This document shows positions 40,967 to 50,461 of a stretch of DNA of 64,000 nt, one piece after another. The notes under the pieces are model-generated. The model was not told where the DNA came from. It saw only the letters and a list, made by a program, of their open reading frames with translations, and ran no database searches. Made by a program: the position numbers and the translations under genes. Every line of letters starts with the position of its first letter. Position 1 is the first letter of the stretch. Source of the DNA: Trichomonas vaginalis G3 (Eukaryota > Parabasalia > Trichomonadida > Trichomonadidae); NCBI RefSeq assembly GCF_026262505.1, contig NC_067204.1, forward strand, positions 5,179,797-5,243,796, given 5' to 3'.

Positions 40967-41368
40967 TTACATTCCCCACGTTTGAGGCGGTTGAGGTTGG
41001 TTATTGTTTACCCACTGTTGTGCATGGTTATATCCTCTGTTAAAGAATCTTTCACCTTGGTCCATATAGTGTCCTGCTTGGTTATAGTAGTCATTTGCTT
41101 TGTTATAATAGTTTCCTGCTTGTCTTCCTACATTGTCCATCCATCCTTGAACTTTTCCTCTTGTTTCAGGATTTGGAATAAGATTTGTTGCATCTCGTGC
41201 TACATCCCAACCTTTCTGTACAGTTTGTATAATAGGTTGTGCTTTCTCTTTAAGTATACCTAATGTACTCAAAATCTTCCTTCCAACTCCAAATACACCT
41301 CTGGCTATTGTTCCCACTGCGGGTAAAAATCTGGATGCAACTCCTGCTAACGCGCCAAATAAACCCAT
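40967..41368 (-). CDS. Glycine-rich amphipathic virion-type protein, 133 aa
   Basis: Same as 7,399-7,800 except one residue (E to D near residue 54). Hydrophobic Gly-rich N-terminus, Tyr/Asn/Gln repeat middle, Pro/Gln tail. It is a longer relative, in design, of the 80-aa protein at 44,759-45,001. Divergent from the integrase with a 17-bp gap. Confidence 0.65.
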   Translation of the reverse strand: MGLFGALAGVASRFLPAVGTIARGVFGVGRKILSTLGILKEKAQPIIQTVQKGWDVARDATNLIPNPETRGKVQGWMDNVGRQAGNYYNKANDYYNQAGHYMDQGERFFNRGYNHAQQWVNNNQPQPPQTWGM

Positions 41369-41385
41369 TTCTTATAGGATAAAAA

Positions 41386-42345
41386 ATGACGAATCCAAAC
41401 AAGGACCCCTATGTTTCTAAGGCAACAAAAAAAGCACTCATGGTAAAAATCTTTAGTTCAACACCAAATGCTTGGTTTATGGATATCTTGGAAAACATTC
41501 CGAGGTATAGAGAAGATGGACCACCATACTGGCTAATATTTGTCGGTCAAAACACAAGATACTGTGAAGCCATACCATTACAGTCCAAAAATATTTTAGA
41601 TATCTTAGCAGCTTTGACAATATTTGTTGACAAATACCATCCAACAAAACTGACATCTGACTGTGAAAGTTCTTTCAAATCAGACGATGTAAAAAACTAT
41701 CTGCGTTCAAAAAATGTAAACCAATATTTCATTGTCGACCAAAACCATTCTGCTCTTGGTGTCATTGACGGTTGTATAAAAATGTTAAGAGACTTAAACC
41801 AACCACAAGGTGGTGAAGCAAATGAAATGTCATATGACGACAAATATAGACACTTCTCCATGGCAAAGATGAGACAAGTTTTAAATATTTACAATAACCG
41901 TAAACAAAAAGGTTTGGGAAACCACTCCCCCGAAGAAATGAAAAACAACCCCGACTTAGAGAAAGACTATATATTTAATAATTTAGTCAAAAGAGACAAA
42001 CAAGAAAGAATGCCGGGCTTCAAACTTCAGAAAGGTGACAAAGTAAAAATAGAAATACCCAAACGCGACCCATATGAAAATACTATTGACTATGACAACA
42101 ATGGGAACCCGACAGGTACTCACATTCGTGTTCGTAAAAATAGAAGAAAGTATACAAGAGAATATTATGAAGTTTTAGGCAAACATGGCAAAATGTACAG
42201 ACTGCAAGCAGAAGATAAAACTACTATTGTCAGACCTCGTTTCAAACTTGTCAAAGTTCAAGGTGGTATACTTTCAAAGACAGTTTCTAACAAATATAAG
42301 ACAACTCCTGACGAATATGCTAAAGAAGTTGAAAATGACGACTAA
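41386..42345 (+). CDS. Retrovirus-like (c-type) integrase
   Basis: An intact 319-aa Maverick/Polinton integrase, which would insert the element's DNA ends into the host genome. The RNase-H-like core spans about residues 28-150: first Asp in WFMDILENIP, second Asp in LTSDCESSF, third acidic position in HSALGVIDGCIKMLRD. The spacing from the second to the third is exactly 35 residues, but the third is Asp rather than the usual Glu. The C-terminal ~110 residues (KLQKGDKVKIEI onward) look like an SH3-type DNA-binding domain. No N-terminal zinc (HHCC) domain is visible. Convergent with the fibre gene, overlapping 4 bp. Confidence 0.9.
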   Translation: MTNPNKDPYVSKATKKALMVKIFSSTPNAWFMDILENIPRYREDGPPYWLIFVGQNTRYCEAIPLQSKNILDILAALTIFVDKYHPTKLTSDCESSFKSDDVKNYLRSKNVNQYFIVDQNHSALGVIDGCIKMLRDLNQPQGGEANEMSYDDKYRHFSMAKMRQVLNIYNNRKQKGLGNHSPEEMKNNPDLEKDYIFNNLVKRDKQERMPGFKLQKGDKVKIEIPKRDPYENTIDYDNNGNPTGTHIRVRKNRRKYTREYYEVLGKHGKMYRLQAEDKTTIVRPRFKLVKVQGGILSKTVSNKYKTTPDEYAKEVENDD

Positions 42346-43886
42346 GCAATTCTATACCATGCGTAAACTGTCATGTAAGGTGGCATGTAGTCTTTACTTT
42401 GTCCCGTTGTTTGCGTATACCCTGAAACGCGATGTGTATGGTTTCCATCTCCCTGAGTGTTACCCCAGAAACAATTTATAGCAAACTGAACTTCGTCTTT
42501 AACATCATATCCTTTACCTTTTTTCATTGCTGACCAATCCCAAAATCTATGCTTATGCCAACCTGCTTGAGATGTACTTAAATCTATGTAGTGACTGTGC
42601 GCAGGTAAGTTTTCACCTGAAATCGTTTTACTTCCACCTGTTTCCTTTGAAGAGTTTGCACAATACAAAAACCTGTCGACTATTTGAGTCCAAGTTCCAA
42701 AACCAAGTACTACTTCTGGTCTGGTAGAGTTCATTGACGTATAAATAGAGCCAACCGGGTAAATAAGATTCGGCAAAATTTGTTTAAGCACATTGAGTTC
42801 CTGTCTTAGATGTATAATACTATTGTCATTAGATATCAAAGTATCTACAAGACTTGTTGCCGGTGGTATTGTTGGAGCTTTACTTGGCAAGGTTGTGTTT
42901 AGTGTAATATCATCTGCTGTAAAAGTTGTAAAACTTGTATGTGTATGGTTCTTGTCTGCTTTCTTGTCATATAAATCTTGAGCAGTGAATTTAACGTTAT
43001 GTTCATCCTTCATGACATAAACATCTTTACATCTAATGTTTCTCATCGTCGTTATGTCGTCATCCGATGTTAAACCTTGTGGAAAGTTAGGAGGTTTACA
43101 ATATAATACATCCCCACCAGTTTCTTCAACCGTTCCTTCAATACTTTCTATAGCAACAGTTGTAAAACTTGTATGTGTATGGTTCTTATCTGCTTTCTTT
43201 TCAAGGCTAACGTTTAAGTCTGTTATTTCAGAAGATGTATGTGTATGTCCAACGTCACTTTTCCTGTTTAAGGTTTCTTGTAAGTTTGTTATATCAGATA
43301 TAGAATGTGTATGCTGTTTTTGTGGATATGTTCCTTCTGTCCATTTGAAAATATATTCTTTTGTTGCATCTACATATCCAGCTATCCATGTCGAGTCTGC
43401 TTTTGTATTCCTTAACTCTGTAACACCTTTCTCAAGCTCTTTCAACTGTTGTCCATCTTCCATTAAAGCTCTGTCATGACTTGAAACCGTTTGTGCCAAC
43501 ATATCTACAGTTTCTTTGTCAGCTTTATTTTCAACGTCATCTTTTGTTGCATATGTTGCATCTGCTCTGTCATGTTCTTCTTGAACTTTTTCAATGACAT
43601 ATGTTTTGTCTGCTTTGTTGTCAACATCTGCTTTCAAAAGAAGTTCAGATATAGGTTTCTCGTTTAAAGTTCCTTTTGTTGGATTTATACAAACAGTATG
43701 GTTCTTATTGTCTTGAAACAGAAACTCATCTGTCATTGGGTTTAAAGTCAGTTTTAAGTTTCCTTCTTTCAATGACTCAGATATCTTAGAATAGTTTGAA
43801 AAGTTTGTTGTGTTCTTATTTAGAGCTTGTATAATGAGTTGTCGGTTGTGTTGTATTTCTCTCATAGACGCTGTTTCATTTGACAT
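42342..43886 (-). CDS. Phage-type fibre/collar protein
   Basis: A 514-aa protein. Residues ~1-180 are a coiled/beta stalk with repeated 'NKADKTYV' elements; residues ~190-330 have repeats of the type 'KADKNHTHTSFTT', the His-rich repeats of caudovirus tail fibres; after a linker, residues ~385-514 form a tip with 'YPVGSIYTSM', 'FGTWTQIVDRFLYC', 'ENLPAHSHYIDLS' and 'QTTGQSKDYMPPYMTVYAW', as in tail-collar/Gp10-type domains. In phages these trimerise and bind receptors; in a Maverick it would be a candidate surface spike. Starts 19 bp from the divergent 43,905 gene. Confidence 0.85.
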   Translation of the reverse strand: MSNETASMREIQHNRQLIIQALNKNTTNFSNYSKISESLKEGNLKLTLNPMTDEFLFQDNKNHTVCINPTKGTLNEKPISELLLKADVDNKADKTYVIEKVQEEHDRADATYATKDDVENKADKETVDMLAQTVSSHDRALMEDGQQLKELEKGVTELRNTKADSTWIAGYVDATKEYIFKWTEGTYPQKQHTHSISDITNLQETLNRKSDVGHTHTSSEITDLNVSLEKKADKNHTHTSFTTVAIESIEGTVEETGGDVLYCKPPNFPQGLTSDDDITTMRNIRCKDVYVMKDEHNVKFTAQDLYDKKADKNHTHTSFTTFTADDITLNTTLPSKAPTIPPATSLVDTLISNDNSIIHLRQELNVLKQILPNLIYPVGSIYTSMNSTRPEVVLGFGTWTQIVDRFLYCANSSKETGGSKTISGENLPAHSHYIDLSTSQAGWHKHRFWDWSAMKKGKGYDVKDEVQFAINCFWGNTQGDGNHTHRVSGYTQTTGQSKDYMPPYMTVYAWYRIA

Positions 43887-43904
43887 TTTTATTCTAGATA
43901 AAAT

Positions 43905-44754
43905 ATGCTTTCAATAGAAAAAGAAAATTCTAGAGTTGCTACAACTAAACCATTAGATGAACTTTTTACGAATGTCGGTCAAAAGTTTGAGACAGAGACC
44001 GTAAAGCATGAAGGCTATCGTTTTGACTACCCGTTAAGATGGTTAAGAGACCCATCTGTCACAAAAGCTATTGGCTTTCGTAGAATGAAGTTCATTTCAG
44101 AAGCCATACATGGTTTCCCATTTACAGTCGGTTTTGAAGTTCGATACTATAACAAAGAAAAACGTATGTATGAGAAATTTGAACAGGGAAAACTTTTACA
44201 AGTGAATTTGCTTGTAAACTTAGAAACAACTCTTCAAGCTTTTCAAGAAAAAATAAACGACATCTATATCGAATATGCAAACCAGTATAACATTGACGAG
44301 GGAGAGTACCATCTCGATATTATATATGACAGGAAAAATGCAACTGTTAAAATCAATAGAATAGAAGACCTTGGAGAAAACGTTTATATTTCTACAAAAT
44401 ATAACAACTTGGCATGGTATAGATTTCTGAGGATGTTAAATCAGCCTGCAGAATATCCAGTACACCCGGACTTTTTATGAAGTCGAAAACCCTAATGGAA
44501 CATATGAAAATGTTTTCGACTCAGATGCTATTATAGTTCATGCTTCATTTTCTGGTGCGCAAAACTCTTTTTTATGCTTGGCAAATGACTTTTACGAAAA
44601 ACCTACAAAGCTATATGAACCACCAAGTGGAAGTATTTCAGACTTTCAAGTATGGTTTACAACAGATGGAAGAAAGAGAATAGTTCCATTATACCATGCG
44701 TTTTACTTAGAACTTAGTTTCATATACAACTACTATCGAACGGTAAAAATATAA
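43905..44754 (+). pseudogene. Second capsid-like protein gene, one frameshift
   Basis: Paralogue of 39,198-40,058: 'YRFDYPLRWLRDPS', 'KAIGFRRMKF' in the first 65 residues, and after a shift near 44,470 'IIVHASFSGAQNSFLCL', 'YEPPSG' and 'SDFQVWFTTDGR', ending at 44,754. About 40-45% alike by eye, with the same length. Having two divergent paralogues in one element may mean two vertex types or acquisition from another element. The single indel lies in a T5 run (ACTTTTTATG), so it could be an error. Confidence 0.65.
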
Positions 44755-44758
44755 TTTT

Positions 44759-45001
44759 TTAATACGGTTGAGGTGTTGGATTTGGTTGCCAACTAGACTG
44801 TGGTGCAGGTTCAGGCTGTTGTATAACAGGAGCTTGTTCTTCTGGTTCAGGGTCTTTAGGTATAATACCAACAAACTGACCTACTCTTTTACCAATATTT
44901 TTGACTCCGTTCCAAATTCCTCTTCCTACGGTTTTTATTCCATTCCATATACCTCTTCCAACATTTCGAAAGAAGTTTCCAATACTACTGAAGAAACCCA
45001 T
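44759..45001 (-). CDS. Short amphipathic virion-type protein, 80 aa
   Basis: N-terminal ~45 residues are tandem amphipathic segments (IWNGIKTVGRGIWNGVKNIG), hydrophobic on one face and basic on the other, followed by an acidic/Pro-rich tail ending PNPTPQPY. The internal duplication 'RGIWNG(I/V)K' is clear. The layout parallels the 133-aa protein of the same element. A membrane-perturbing role during entry is plausible but only inferred. Confidence 0.65.
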   Translation of the reverse strand: MGFFSSIGNFFRNVGRGIWNGIKTVGRGIWNGVKNIGKRVGQFVGIIPKDPEPEEQAPVIQQPEPAPQSSWQPNPTPQPY

Positions 45002-45019
45002 TTTACTATATGTAAAAAT

Positions 45020-45382
45020 CTAATGTCCGCCTAGTCTTTTGCGTTTCCTGTTGAGTTCCATAGCATTCTTTAACTGGAGCTCATACATTCTGTTTCTCCT
45101 CTGGTAGAAAACATATTCTGGGTCAACTCCTGTGTTCGCGTCATCTGCATAAAGTTGTTTATATCCCACTTCGGGGTTTGTATAAAACTCTTTCCATCTC
45201 ATATTTGCATACCATGGTGGCAAACCTAACGCAGCGTCATTTGACATGGCAGTTTGCATTTGTACATCTGTTGGCACTTGACCATAGTTTGCCATTGCAG
45301 TTTGTATTCTAACTTCATTTGGAATATTCTCTGGGTTTGGTTGTCCAGGTTGCTGTGCATTCGCTAAGTTCTGTGCGTCCAT
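45020..45382 (-). CDS. 120-aa element protein with QTAM repeats
   Basis: Gln/Asn/Pro-rich start, two repeats 'RIQTAMANYG' and 'QMQTAMSNDA' (residues ~29-52), an aromatic segment (PPWYANMRWKEFYTNP), and a basic end (ELNRKRKRLGGH). Not recognised. 18 bp upstream of the 80-aa gene and in the same direction, probably one transcription unit with it. Likely a minor virion protein. Confidence 0.6.
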   Translation of the reverse strand: MDAQNLANAQQPGQPNPENIPNEVRIQTAMANYGQVPTDVQMQTAMSNDAALGLPPWYANMRWKEFYTNPEVGYKQLYADDANTGVDPEYVFYQRRNRMYELQLKNAMELNRKRKRLGGH

Positions 45383-45405
45383 TTAATATTAGATAAAAAT
45401 ATCTC

Positions 45406-45537
45406 TTACGAGTACATATACTGGACATTTGCAGGCATTGGTTCATCTTCATATTCTCTATATCTTTCTGCCACGTCAAATAAATAAATGACACAATGGA
45501 AAAAACCTAAAACAAGTAGTCCTATTTCAAACCACAT
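45406..45537 (-). CDS. 43-aa single-pass membrane protein
   Basis: A short frame starting MWFEIGLLVLGFFHCVIYLF, one clear hydrophobic helix, followed by an acidic tail 'DVAERYREYEDEPMPANV'. Its start overlaps the end of the Dam-type methylase gene by 16 bp in another frame. Small one-helix proteins are common in Polinton-like viruses. Supported by position, overlap and the membrane segment. Confidence 0.55.
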   Translation of the reverse strand: MWFEIGLLVLGFFHCVIYLFDVAERYREYEDEPMPANVQYMYS

Positions 45538-46340
45538 TTACTTACTAGTAAAATTTCTTTGTTATGACACTTTCTCCGGTTTATAGGACCTCTCTCATAT
45601 TCTATCTTGTCATATATAAACTCATAGTCATGTATGTCCTCTAACCATCTCATAACGGTTTCCAAACCACTTTTATCGGATGTAAAGTAAAAGCATGGAT
45701 GGTTATGTAAAACGTCTAAAGTTTCTAAAGAGTCTCTCAAAGTCCAGTCTACTTGGTATTGAAAATCCCATGTGTTATAGAACGGCGGGTCCACTATAAA
45801 GAAAACATTTTCCTTGTCTTTATATTTTTCATACAACTCTGTCCAACGACATCTCACAAACTCTATACCCTCAATATATTTTTCTATGTCCTCTTTGAAA
45901 ACATTTGTATAGTTAAGATATAAAACTTTTGACATAAGTGTTTCAATGTCATGAACTCTTATAGCACCACTATATAATAGTCTAGCAGATATACTATCCC
46001 AGTCTATATATTCTGCTTTTTTCAAAACCTCTCTCACAATATTTTTCTTATCTAATGGTATACGTTCCATCTTACCTATAGGTATCTTTTCTTTTAACTC
46101 TTTCAATATATTGTTTGTGTCTGGTATATGTTTGAGACGGTCCATATAGTTGTCGAAGTCATTGCATATAATCTTTGAGTCTGGGAATATTGTATGGCAC
46201 AAATGGGATATATAGAAACTTCCACCGAACAAATCTACAAATGTTAGACCATTCGGTAGTTTCTTAAGTTCTCTCAATAGAATATCTTTACATCTACTCT
46301 TATTTCCAAAGAAGGGTAACGGTGGTTTTGTAAAATTCAT
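45522..46340 (-). CDS. DNA adenine methylase (Dam/D12 class)
   Basis: A 272-aa protein with the D12-class order: 'PLPFFGNKSRCKDILLRELK' and 'FVDLFGGSFYISH' near the N-terminus (SAM binding, motif X/I) and the catalytic 'FFIVDPPFYNT' (motif IV, DPPF) at about residue 180. These enzymes methylate the N6 of adenine. In Mavericks the enzyme may mark element DNA or counter host restriction-like defence; the target is unknown. It lies nearest the element's right terminus and is not seen in element 1, whose right half is a different arrangement. Confidence 0.85.
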   Translation of the reverse strand: MNFTKPPLPFFGNKSRCKDILLRELKKLPNGLTFVDLFGGSFYISHLCHTIFPDSKIICNDFDNYMDRLKHIPDTNNILKELKEKIPIGKMERIPLDKKNIVREVLKKAEYIDWDSISARLLYSGAIRVHDIETLMSKVLYLNYTNVFKEDIEKYIEGIEFVRCRWTELYEKYKDKENVFFIVDPPFYNTWDFQYQVDWTLRDSLETLDVLHNHPCFYFTSDKSGLETVMRWLEDIHDYEFIYDKIEYERGPINRRKCHNKEILLVSKCGLK

Positions 46341-46379
46341 TTATATATAATAATAAAAATGTTTTTTCCTGAAAAGTGA

Positions 46380-46824
46380 CAGAAAAGTGACAAAACATTT
46401 ACGAAGAAGAAGTTTATTTCCTGGACTGTTGTCAAAATGTCATGTTGTCACCATTTTCAAAAAGATGTTAGTTGACCGAGGGACCGAGGGACCGAGGGAC
46501 CTGGTGACACCTTCAGTTCTTCAAAACATTTACGAAGAAGTCTTGACAAAACATTTACGATGAAATCATGACAAAAACATATACGAAGAAGTCATGACAA
46601 AACATATACGAAGAAGTCATGACAAAACATGAAAACATATATAATTTGTGAAAAGCGACACATTATATAATGTTTTCGACCCAGAAGAAGGCTTCTCAAA
46701 GTATACTTCCTTGGAACGCCTGTAACTTTTCCTGTAGCGACGATAGACCCTTACTTGTCCGGACAAAGTTATACTAAACATCTTCAGGGCTAGAGGGCAC
46801 GAAGTGCCTGGAGGCCCCACTACC
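46380..46824. repeat. Terminal repeat region of element 2
   Basis: GACCGAGG tandem with its lead-in (46,415-46,510), 25-bp GACAAAACAT units (46,525-46,630), subterminal hairpin (46,629-46,675) and one terminal palindrome GGCACGAAGTGCC (46,794-46,810) before CCCCACTACC. Mirrors 19,975-20,500 in reduced form. Confidence 0.8.
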
Positions 46825-46854
46825 TTTTTTTTTTTTTTTTTTTTTTTTTACTAA
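46825..46854. repeat. T30 tract at element 2 / host junction
   Basis: Thirty consecutive T, as at 20,500-20,535. Beyond it the sequence is unrelated host DNA. Confidence 0.85.
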
Positions 46855-47700
46855 ATATTGTATTCATACAAATATATTATTTTAAAGGAAAAATAGATGC
46901 TGATAGAAACGATGAAAAATTTTGAAAACTTTACAATTAATTTATGTTCGTTAACCACAGAGCTTGCAATCCAAAGCTCACGTTAGACTACAAGAGTCAT
47001 GAAGTCTCATACTAAGGGATATCCAACATATATTTTAATAATCTAATGTTTGTGACAAATATTCAACATAAAATTAAGTTTTCGTTTCGTTACAAGGCAT
47101 TCATACTTTGGAGATATCATATTTAATGTACAGAAAAGTTAATATTAAACAATACATGCTAAAGAATTAATAAATAAGATAATAAAATAAATTTATACGT
47201 AATTACTTTCATTTAATATGCTTTATGCTGTATAATATTGATTAAGAGGCATTAAAAGGTTCCATAGTCTGCTTTTATAGGCAAGATTTTTGATAAAAAT
47301 TTAAAATTTTGAAAAATGATGAGAAAAGGAAAAAAAAGGTAAATGAGAGCAAGAGGAGGGAAAAAAAAAGAAAAAGAAAAGAAAGGGAAGGGAAAAATAA
47401 AAGAAAGAAGGACATATAAAAATTTAGATGCGCATTCTTAATGCCGAGGCGGCTTGCCGCCGAGGCGCGATTTTTTTAGGCCTCTACGGTAACCCGGCAA
47501 TGTTTTTTTAAATCTTGTACAGCCCTAATATGAAGTATATTGATAAGGTAAAAATCAAATTTTATTGCATATTCATCGAGAAAATAAACTAACGAATCCC
47601 TCAAAATTGAGAGGGTAATCCTCCTCCTCTCAAATAAACGTACACACGGGTGCACCCTTAATTTCATTTATTTGAGCCCGTATGTACCTAAAAAGGATAA
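46855..47700. other. AT-rich intergenic DNA
   Basis: No supported gene. A purine-rich tract (GAAAAGAAAGG style) is at 47,310-47,410 and a GC-rich hairpin (GGCGGCTTGCCGCC) at 47,446-47,462. Confidence 0.5.
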
Positions 47701-47707
47701 TTTTAAA

Positions 47708-48358
47708 TTAATTCGTTAAAACATATTTCAAGCAAAGTTTATAATCTGTTGAAAGTTTTGTGTATTCATTTGAATATTTATACTTAAACTCAACTCCTGT
47801 AGTTCCTGGTGTTTCGATTATTCTAATATTACCGATTTTCATGAATACTGGTATTTGACCACAACATTCAATTTCGGGGTCGAGATAATCAATAACGCAC
47901 TGTTTACCTGTTATTCTTGATATAACATTTTCTCAATCCTCCTTTGTTAAAATTATTTGATTCTTACTAATAAGATTTGTCAAAAGCTTCTTATCGTCTT
48001 TAAGTAATATTGTTTGGTATAAATTAAGGAGGTAATGGTCTACGTTATCTGAAGGATTAGTTTGAATAGTTGAATAAGGGTTAGGGCTCAATGAGCCCGA
48101 GAACCCTTTGAGTTCTTCTTGAGCTTCACGTGAAATTATGGGCTCTAATGGAGGTGGATATTCTAACTTAACTTCACTATTAGCGTTTGCGCTTGAAGCT
48201 GTGTTTAAATTTACCGACTTAAGTTCTGGCTCTTTATCTTTCAAGTTCTCAGAACTATAATTTTTGATTATAATATTATTTGTCGTTCTTGAATCAACAT
48301 TAGATGTAGGTTCAATAGGAACATTCACTGCACCGGCTAAGATGGATTTACTTCTCAT
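47708..48358 (-). pseudogene. Unknown element-3 protein with in-frame TGA
   Basis: A 141-codon frame (start MRSKSILAGAVNVPIEPTS; Ser/Asn/Pro-rich, then 'NVDHYLLNLYQTILLKDDK') ends at a TGA, but the same frame continues beyond it for 74 codons with protein-like sequence ('CVIDYLDPEIECCGQIP', 'IRIIETPGTTGVEFKYKY') to a TAA at 47,708. A single point change explains this. Function unknown. Confidence 0.55.
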
Positions 48359-48393
48359 TTTCTAGAGAATAAAAACCTTTTATTACTATAAAA

Positions 48394-48786
48394 ATGAATA
48401 ATATCTTTGATAAAGGTTTAAACGTGAAACTTGAAAATGAAAATCTTGTTGAATTCACTGAAACGGGCGCGGTTTATAAAGATGTTGAGGTGTTAAATAA
48501 GAAAGCAAAAGGCAGGAGTAGAAATATGAACATCGATTATAAACCATTTACTATTTACGTTAATGATGGTTCTGGTGGTTCAAACATTAAATATGCAGAA
48601 AGTAATAGAGTTTATGCGTTAAAAGGTGAAGCACCATCGATTAAAAACAGTTATTCTAATCTTTATCCTCAAAAACTAACTAATCCAGAAAGTGTGGACA
48701 TGAATGACACCAAAAATATAAACAGAAATGGTGATAGAGATGGATGGAATCTATTCACTACACTTCATCTAAAAATAAAGCTTTAA
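48394..48786 (+). CDS. 130-aa element-3 protein, unknown
   Basis: Starts MNNIFDKGLNVKLENENLV, contains 'KPFTIYVNDGSGGSNIKY' and an Asn/Asp-rich end. Divergent from 47,708-48,358 with 35 bp between starts, and overlaps the convergent ATPase by 4 bp. Not recognised. The tight packing supports a real gene. Confidence 0.55.
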   Translation: MNNIFDKGLNVKLENENLVEFTETGAVYKDVEVLNKKAKGRSRNMNIDYKPFTIYVNDGSGGSNIKYAESNRVYALKGEAPSIKNSYSNLYPQKLTNPESVDMNDTKNINRNGDRDGWNLFTTLHLKIKL

Positions 48787-49668
48787 AATAATGTTGGTCT
48801 TTCCCAAGGTATATTTTTAACATTAATTGTATTAGTCATTATATGAATTTCTAAATATGAACGTGGTGAAATGAGTGATTTATAAGCATCCCAGATTTCA
48901 TCAAAAGGTAATGTTATACCTGATTGCTTCCAAATTAATTCTATATCGTATTTTGAGAAACCTTGAAATATAACGAAATCAGTAATTAAACGTTTAATAT
49001 TTAATGCTAAAAACCTCCACGTTTGCATAAGTATTGCAACAGTCATGTGATAATGTCTGACTTTAGTAATTAAATTCGCTAATGGTGAATCTGGTTTTGA
49101 AACTAAACCTTTACCAGCGAAATCATCACAAACTAATAAAGTGTTTGATGGATATTTTTTAAAAGGATATTTTGAAAGTTTTGAGAGAATGTAATTTGTC
49201 AATCGTTTCATATCATAAGTACCATCCTGCTGTCTCAAATGATGTTTATCAATAATTCTTTCCATTTCTTCCGAGGTCTTTTGCATTCCTGATTGTATAA
49301 ATTCAACTATTGCATAATATTTCTTCTTTCTTCTTATATAACGTTGAAGAAAAGAAATTAATTCGCTATCTGGAACTTTAATTACTGATGCCTGAACTTT
49401 TGACATAAACGTCTTCGCTGTTGAATCCATTGAATCTGAAGTTGCTGATATAATGATTTGGTCATAATATGAATCTTGACCTAACGTTCAGTAATTAAAA
49501 TATGACGTATTAAATTAAAAGTCTTTCCCGAACCCATTTTTCCACAATAGAAATCCACACCGTTTGAACAGAACTGATAATCCTTACTGAAGGGAAGAAT
49601 TAATGAACTATTAAGTTTATCAGATTTTTATTCATTTTTTCATCGACTTCTTCAAATAAATGTTTCAT
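48783..49668 (-). pseudogene. A32-type packaging ATPase, element 3, two frameshifts
   Basis: Starts at 49,668 (MKHLFEEVDEKMNKN). After a shift near 49,620 the frame reads into Walker A 'YCGKMGSGKTFNLIRHI' (about 49,500-49,555), and after a second shift near 49,485 continues to the end. Walker B is 'NTLLVCDDFAGKG' (about 49,115-49,155), then the 'AILMQTWRF' sensor region and a C-terminal 'FSKYDIELIWKQSG' and 'SYLEIHIMTNTINVKNI' block. Same family as 32,118-32,985 but strongly diverged. Role: capsid DNA packaging. Confidence 0.75.
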
Positions 49669-49684
49669 TTTATTATAATTAAAA

Positions 49685-50461
49685 ATGCAAGTCAGAAATT
49701 TTGTTAATACCGTTCCCAGTCTTAATGATAAAAGTATTAAAATCTATTATGAGCACATATTTTCACAACCGTTTAAAATAATCAATGGTGAATACATTTA
49801 TGAATGCCCTAAACACTGGGTTGATTATAACACTGGTGAAAAAGCAATTGAAATAAGACAGATAAAAACCATTCCTGCAGGACGAACCATTGAATTATAT
49901 AATTTTGGAATAATAAGAGATAATCATCAATATGATTTACAGATTTATATAGATTTAGACACAGGAGATGATATGACAGCATTTAATAAAAAGATTAAAT
50001 CGGTTCTTATTGAACAGTTAAAAGGTGCCGGATATCCTCAACCTAATGAAGTTGATATGTTTTATAGTTTTTAAACTAATTCAATAGAATTTCGTGTTAA
50101 TTCAAATTCAAAAGCTGGTTTCATATTTGATTTAAAAGATAGCGCTGTCGGTGATGAGATTGAAAATGTATACACGAATAAAAATTTTCAAGAGATTCCA
50201 GGAATTAATAATGATGAATGCTTTTATCGATTTGCTCAGTTTGGAGCAGAACAGATAACATTAAATGACCTCCTGGAGTACCTACCAAAATCAATTTCCA
50301 TTAAAAATGATGATTATTTATTAACATCAATTTCATTTAATGGTGTTTGGTCCAGGGAAGCAGCAATCATTAAATCAAGTATAAGTGAATTCGCTGAAGA
50401 TTCTATTTTATGTTTATCAAACTGTTTATATTCTCCGCCGACGAAAGTAAGTCTGACTTGA
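49685..50461 (+). pseudogene. Divergent capsid-like protein with in-frame TAA
   Basis: The first 129 codons (MQVRNFVNTVPSLNDKSIKI) end at TAA (50,072-50,074), but the same frame stays open for 128 more codons. The stations of the element 1/2 capsid-like protein are recognisable: 'YECPKHWVDYN', 'KAIEIRQIK', then beyond the stop 'ILCLSNCLYSPPTKV', aligning with SFLCIGK...FYEPPS. Its C-terminus is cut off by the 35-bp satellite that begins at about 50,439. Divergent from the ATPase gene by 16 bp. Confidence 0.6.

Larger units (their letters stand above)
29291..46854. mobile_element. Maverick/Polinton-type element 2
   Basis: Runs from the gap to a T30 tract. Gene order left to right: capsid-region C-terminus, SF3 helicase, small gene, packaging ATPase (all plus), then KilA-N, T5orf172, 304-aa protein, second KilA-N, capsid-like protein, small virion-type genes (minus), integrase (plus), fibre (minus), second capsid-like gene (plus), small virion genes and a Dam-type methylase (minus), terminal hairpin. 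The right two thirds are mostly intact; the left third is frameshifted. Confidence 0.85.
47708..50461. mobile_element. Fragment of a third, divergent Polinton-type element
   Basis: Contains a packaging ATPase with intact Walker A bases, a capsid-like gene distantly related to those in elements 1 and 2, and two further genes with no match in those elements. Codon and protein similarity to elements 1 and 2 is low, so it is another lineage. No integrase or termini are visible. It runs into satellite DNA at its right side. Confidence 0.65.

Noticed and set aside
47476-47667. 63-aa minus-strand frame
   Set aside because: No support beyond being open; next to a GC hairpin in intergenic DNA.
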